Source: Pseudomonadota bacterium
GTDB taxonomy: Bacteria; Desulfobacterota; DSM-4660; Desulfatiglandales; B25-G16
DNA length: 6,902 bases
NCBI GenBank assembly: GCA_030633645.1
Contig: DAOVRY010000035.1
Coordinates: 1-6,902, forward strand
Direction of reading: 5' to 3'
A program made the position numbers and the translations under genes. The notes beneath the pieces were generated by a model that was not told where the DNA came from, made no database searches, and was given only the letters and a program-made list of their open reading frames with translations. Shown piece after piece: positions 5,309 through 6,902 of this stretch; positions within the stretch are counted from its first letter, which is position 1; each line of letters begins with the position of its first letter.

Positions 5309-6082
5309 TCAAACAAACTTAGATAATGAAACTACCTCCACACCTGCTTCGGTTAAGGTCTTCTGAATCCTTTTGACCAGGTTCACCGCACCAGGCGTAT
5401 CTCCATGTACACACAGGGTTTCTGGCCGAAAAGGGATCTCTGTACCATCGATAGCCACCACCTTTCCCTCTTTGGCCATCATCAATGCCCTTTGGGCTAC
5501 CACGTCTGGGTCCTTAATGACAGCCCCAGGTTGTCTTCGAGAAACTAAGGTACCCTCTGGTGTGTATGCCCTGTCGGGGAAGGCCTCATAGGCTACCCTT
5601 AGGCCAATCCTCTCCCCGATTTTGGTCATCATTTCCCCCTTAGATCCAGCCAGTGCAACAAAAATGAGATCTTTGTCAACACTGGCAATGGCCTCCACAA
5701 TAGATTCAGATATCTTTTCATCCTCTACCGCCATCAAATAGAGGGCTCCATGGGGTTTGACATGCTCAACCTTTAGCCCCTGAGCCTTGGCAAAAGCCTG
5801 CAATGCACCTATTTGATAGATCACATACCCCCGTATCTCAGGTAAGGTAGCATCTATATTTCTCCTCCCAAACCCCATTAGATCAGGGAATCCGGGGTGG
5901 GCCCCCACGGACACCCCATGATTCTTAGCCAAAGAGATTGTCTGTTCCATGACCAGGGGATCACCTGCATGGTAACCACAGGCAATATTTGCCGAGGTTA
6001 TATATTTTATAACCTCTTCATCAAGACCCAATTTATAGGCACCAAAACTCTCTCCCATGTCACAATTAATATCTATTTTCAT
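5309..6082 (-). CDS. pxpA: 5-oxoprolinase subunit A (LamB/YcsF family)
   Basis: A 257-residue cytoplasmic subunit of PxpABC. It supports ATP-dependent opening of 5-oxoproline, a spontaneous cyclisation product of glutamine and glutamate derivatives that inhibits growth if it accumulates. Motifs characteristic of the family are visible in order: DINCDMGESFG (4-14), NIACGYHAGDP (32-41), GVSVGAHPGFPDLMGFGRR (56-74), VKPHGALY (108-115), EAFPDRAYTPEGTLVSR and LCVHGD near the C-terminus. Length is typical (about 245-260). The Asn that usually follows PHGALY is Leu116 here, a small departure. The start at 6082 gives the canonical KIDINCDMGE N-terminus, with AAAGGGA about 11 bases upstream. It is the first gene of the pxp set, 110 bases after sppA, and a TTGACA box upstream suggests a separate promoter. 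The assignment is secure. Confidence 0.96.
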   Translation of the reverse strand: MKIDINCDMGESFGAYKLGLDEEVIKYITSANIACGYHAGDPLVMEQTISLAKNHGVSVGAHPGFPDLMGFGRRNIDATLPEIRGYVIYQIGALQAFAKAQGLKVEHVKPHGALYLMAVEDEKISESIVEAIASVDKDLIFVALAGSKGEMMTKIGERIGLRVAYEAFPDRAYTPEGTLVSRRQPGAVIKDPDVVAQRALMMAKEGKVVAIDGTEIPFRPETLCVHGDTPGAVNLVKRIQKTLTEAGVEVVSLSKFV

Positions 6083-6144
6083 TTCTCTATATCCCTTTCT
6101 GGCTTAACAAGTTCAAACAAAACCTTTGAATAAAATCATAGAAA

Positions 6145-6150
6145 TGTCAA
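6145..6150 (-). promoter_or_regulatory. Possible -35 box upstream of pxpA
   Basis: The minus strand reads TTGACA (6150-6145), a perfect sigma-70 -35 consensus, 62 bases before the pxpA start, in an AT-rich stretch. No convincing -10 hexamer lies at 16-18 bases (AAAGGT at 17), and TATGAT is only 4 bases downstream. A promoter for the pxp genes in this gap is plausible, but this site alone does not prove it. Confidence 0.25.
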
Positions 6151-6192
6151 GGGATTTATAGTTGAGGATACCTAATGATCGCTGTGTCTTTA

Positions 6193-6902
6193 CTATGGTG
6201 TCCACAGGTACATAAATTGCACCTTGGGCATCAAAGATAGGAAATCACCATTGATGGCGATAAGGTTGATTACATTATCCGAAGTCTGGGGAAACCCTGA
6301 GTAGATAGTTCCCCTATAGCTACCAGGACGGTAGTACGTAACGACCTTGGCCTCTTCGAGTTTGAGAGAGCTTTTCATTTCTTTCACTGCATCATTGAGA
6401 TAACCGATCCGGTCAATGAGCTTCACCTCCAGTGCCTGTTCCGCTGTAAAGATACGGCCATCTGCAAGCCTTTCCACCTCCTCTTTGCTCAAGAGACGCT
6501 TTCGTCCCGCCCAGACCACCTCTACAAAACGCTTATGCAACGCATCGATTACTGTCTGGATAATCTCTGTCTCTTCAGGGGTACTTGGCCTGAGGGGGGA
6601 CCATATATCTTTTTTGTCAGCTGATTTTATGGTTTCCTCCTGAATCCCTAGCTTTGAGAGAAACTGCTCTACATTAAACTTCATTGCAATTACCCCAATA
6701 TTTCCTGTAATAGAGGTAGGATGTGCGATAATCTCATCAGCAGCTGAGGTAACATAATACCCACCTGATGCAGCTAAACCAGTCACACATGCAATAATTA
6801 TCGCGCCTGTCCGTTTCTTGACTTCAACTAATTCATGATAGATAGTATCGGTTGCCGCCACACTTCCCCCAGCAGCATTAATCCGAACAATTATTCTGAC
6901 TA
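6193..6902 (-). CDS. sppA: Signal peptide peptidase SppA, S49 family (5' end outside window)
   Basis: The C-terminal part (about 236 residues) of a membrane-associated serine protease that degrades cleaved signal peptides. The open frame runs to the right edge as VRIIVRINAAGGSVAA, so the gene starts outside the window. The GTG at 6861 is internal, because it falls inside the conserved RINxxGGSVAA strand. The catalytic Ser lies in LAASGGYY (6768-6766, residue 32 counting from that GTG). A Lys in KSADKKDIWSP is 52 residues further on, matching the Ser147-Lys199 spacing of Bacillus subtilis SppA and pointing to the short, single-domain form. TSITGNIGVI is also typical. The usual SPGG of the first motif is AAGG here. 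It is 110 bases upstream of pxpA and on the same strand. No functional link to oxoproline metabolism is evident, and no terminator is seen after its stop codon. Confidence 0.93.
   Translation of the reverse strand, partial: VRIIVRINAAGGSVAATDTIYHELVEVKKRTGAIIIACVTGLAASGGYYVTSAADEIIAHPTSITGNIGVIAMKFNVEQFLSKLGIQEETIKSADKKDIWSPLRPSTPEETEIIQTVIDALHKRFVEVVWAGRKRLLSKEEVERLADGRIFTAEQALEVKLIDRIGYLNDAVKEMKSSLKLEEAKVVTYYRPGSYRGTIYSGFPQTSDNVINLIAINGDFLSLMPKVQFMYLWTP

Noticed and set aside
6859..6861. GTG as the start of sppA
   Set aside because: The frame stays open to the window edge, and the codons before this GTG encode the conserved RINxxGGS strand, so the true start is outside.

Overview
The window holds seven protein-coding genes, all on the minus strand, so transcription reads from high to low coordinates. 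In that order they are: the 3' part of a signal peptide peptidase gene (sppA, cut by the right edge); pxpA, pxpB and pxpC, encoding the three parts of the ATP-dependent prokaryotic 5-oxoprolinase; a creatininase-family metal amidohydrolase; a branched-chain-amino-acid-type ABC transporter substrate-binding protein (livK-like); and the 5' part of its membrane permease (livH-like, cut by the left edge). No RNA gene, CRISPR array, insertion sequence or complete mobile element was found, and no gap exceeds 300 bases.

Organism: the substrate-binding protein has a Sec signal peptide ending in ARA and no lipobox cysteine, which suggests a free periplasmic protein and therefore a Gram-negative host. 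Base composition looks mid-range. Gaps rich in degenerate short-period repeats, together with a Liv-type transporter of this style, resemble environmental Desulfobacterota or related lineages. That placement is an impression, not a demonstrated one.

Layout: sppA (6193 to the right edge) is followed by a 110-base gap with a TTGACA box. Then come pxpA (5309-6082), pxpB (4473-5168) and pxpC (3281-4231). Unlike the tightly packed or overlapping pxp operons common elsewhere, these genes are separated by 140 and 241 bases, and a further 124 bases separate pxpC from the creatininase-family gene (2353-3156). Each of the three gaps carries a different short repeat: a 10-base CTGCG unit, a CGTTAC-based array folded into an imperfect palindrome, and a 7-base ACTGAC-like unit. 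A 171-base leader with several Shine-Dalgarno-like sites precedes livK (856-2181). A strong hairpin plus a short T-run lies between livK and livH.

How the genes may work together: PxpABC opens the lactam ring of 5-oxoproline to give glutamate at the cost of ATP. Creatininase-family enzymes are metal-dependent hydrolases, several of which open cyclic amides. Liv-type importers carry amino acids, amides and urea-like compounds. The set therefore reads as a candidate module for importing and ring-opening a cyclic amide or amino acid derivative. The link between the transporter, the creatininase homologue and 5-oxoproline is inferred from neighbourhood only. The most unusual features are the array of distinct intergenic repeats, the altered NGHRIVN loop in the creatininase homologue, and the orphan 16S-complementary site in the livK leader.
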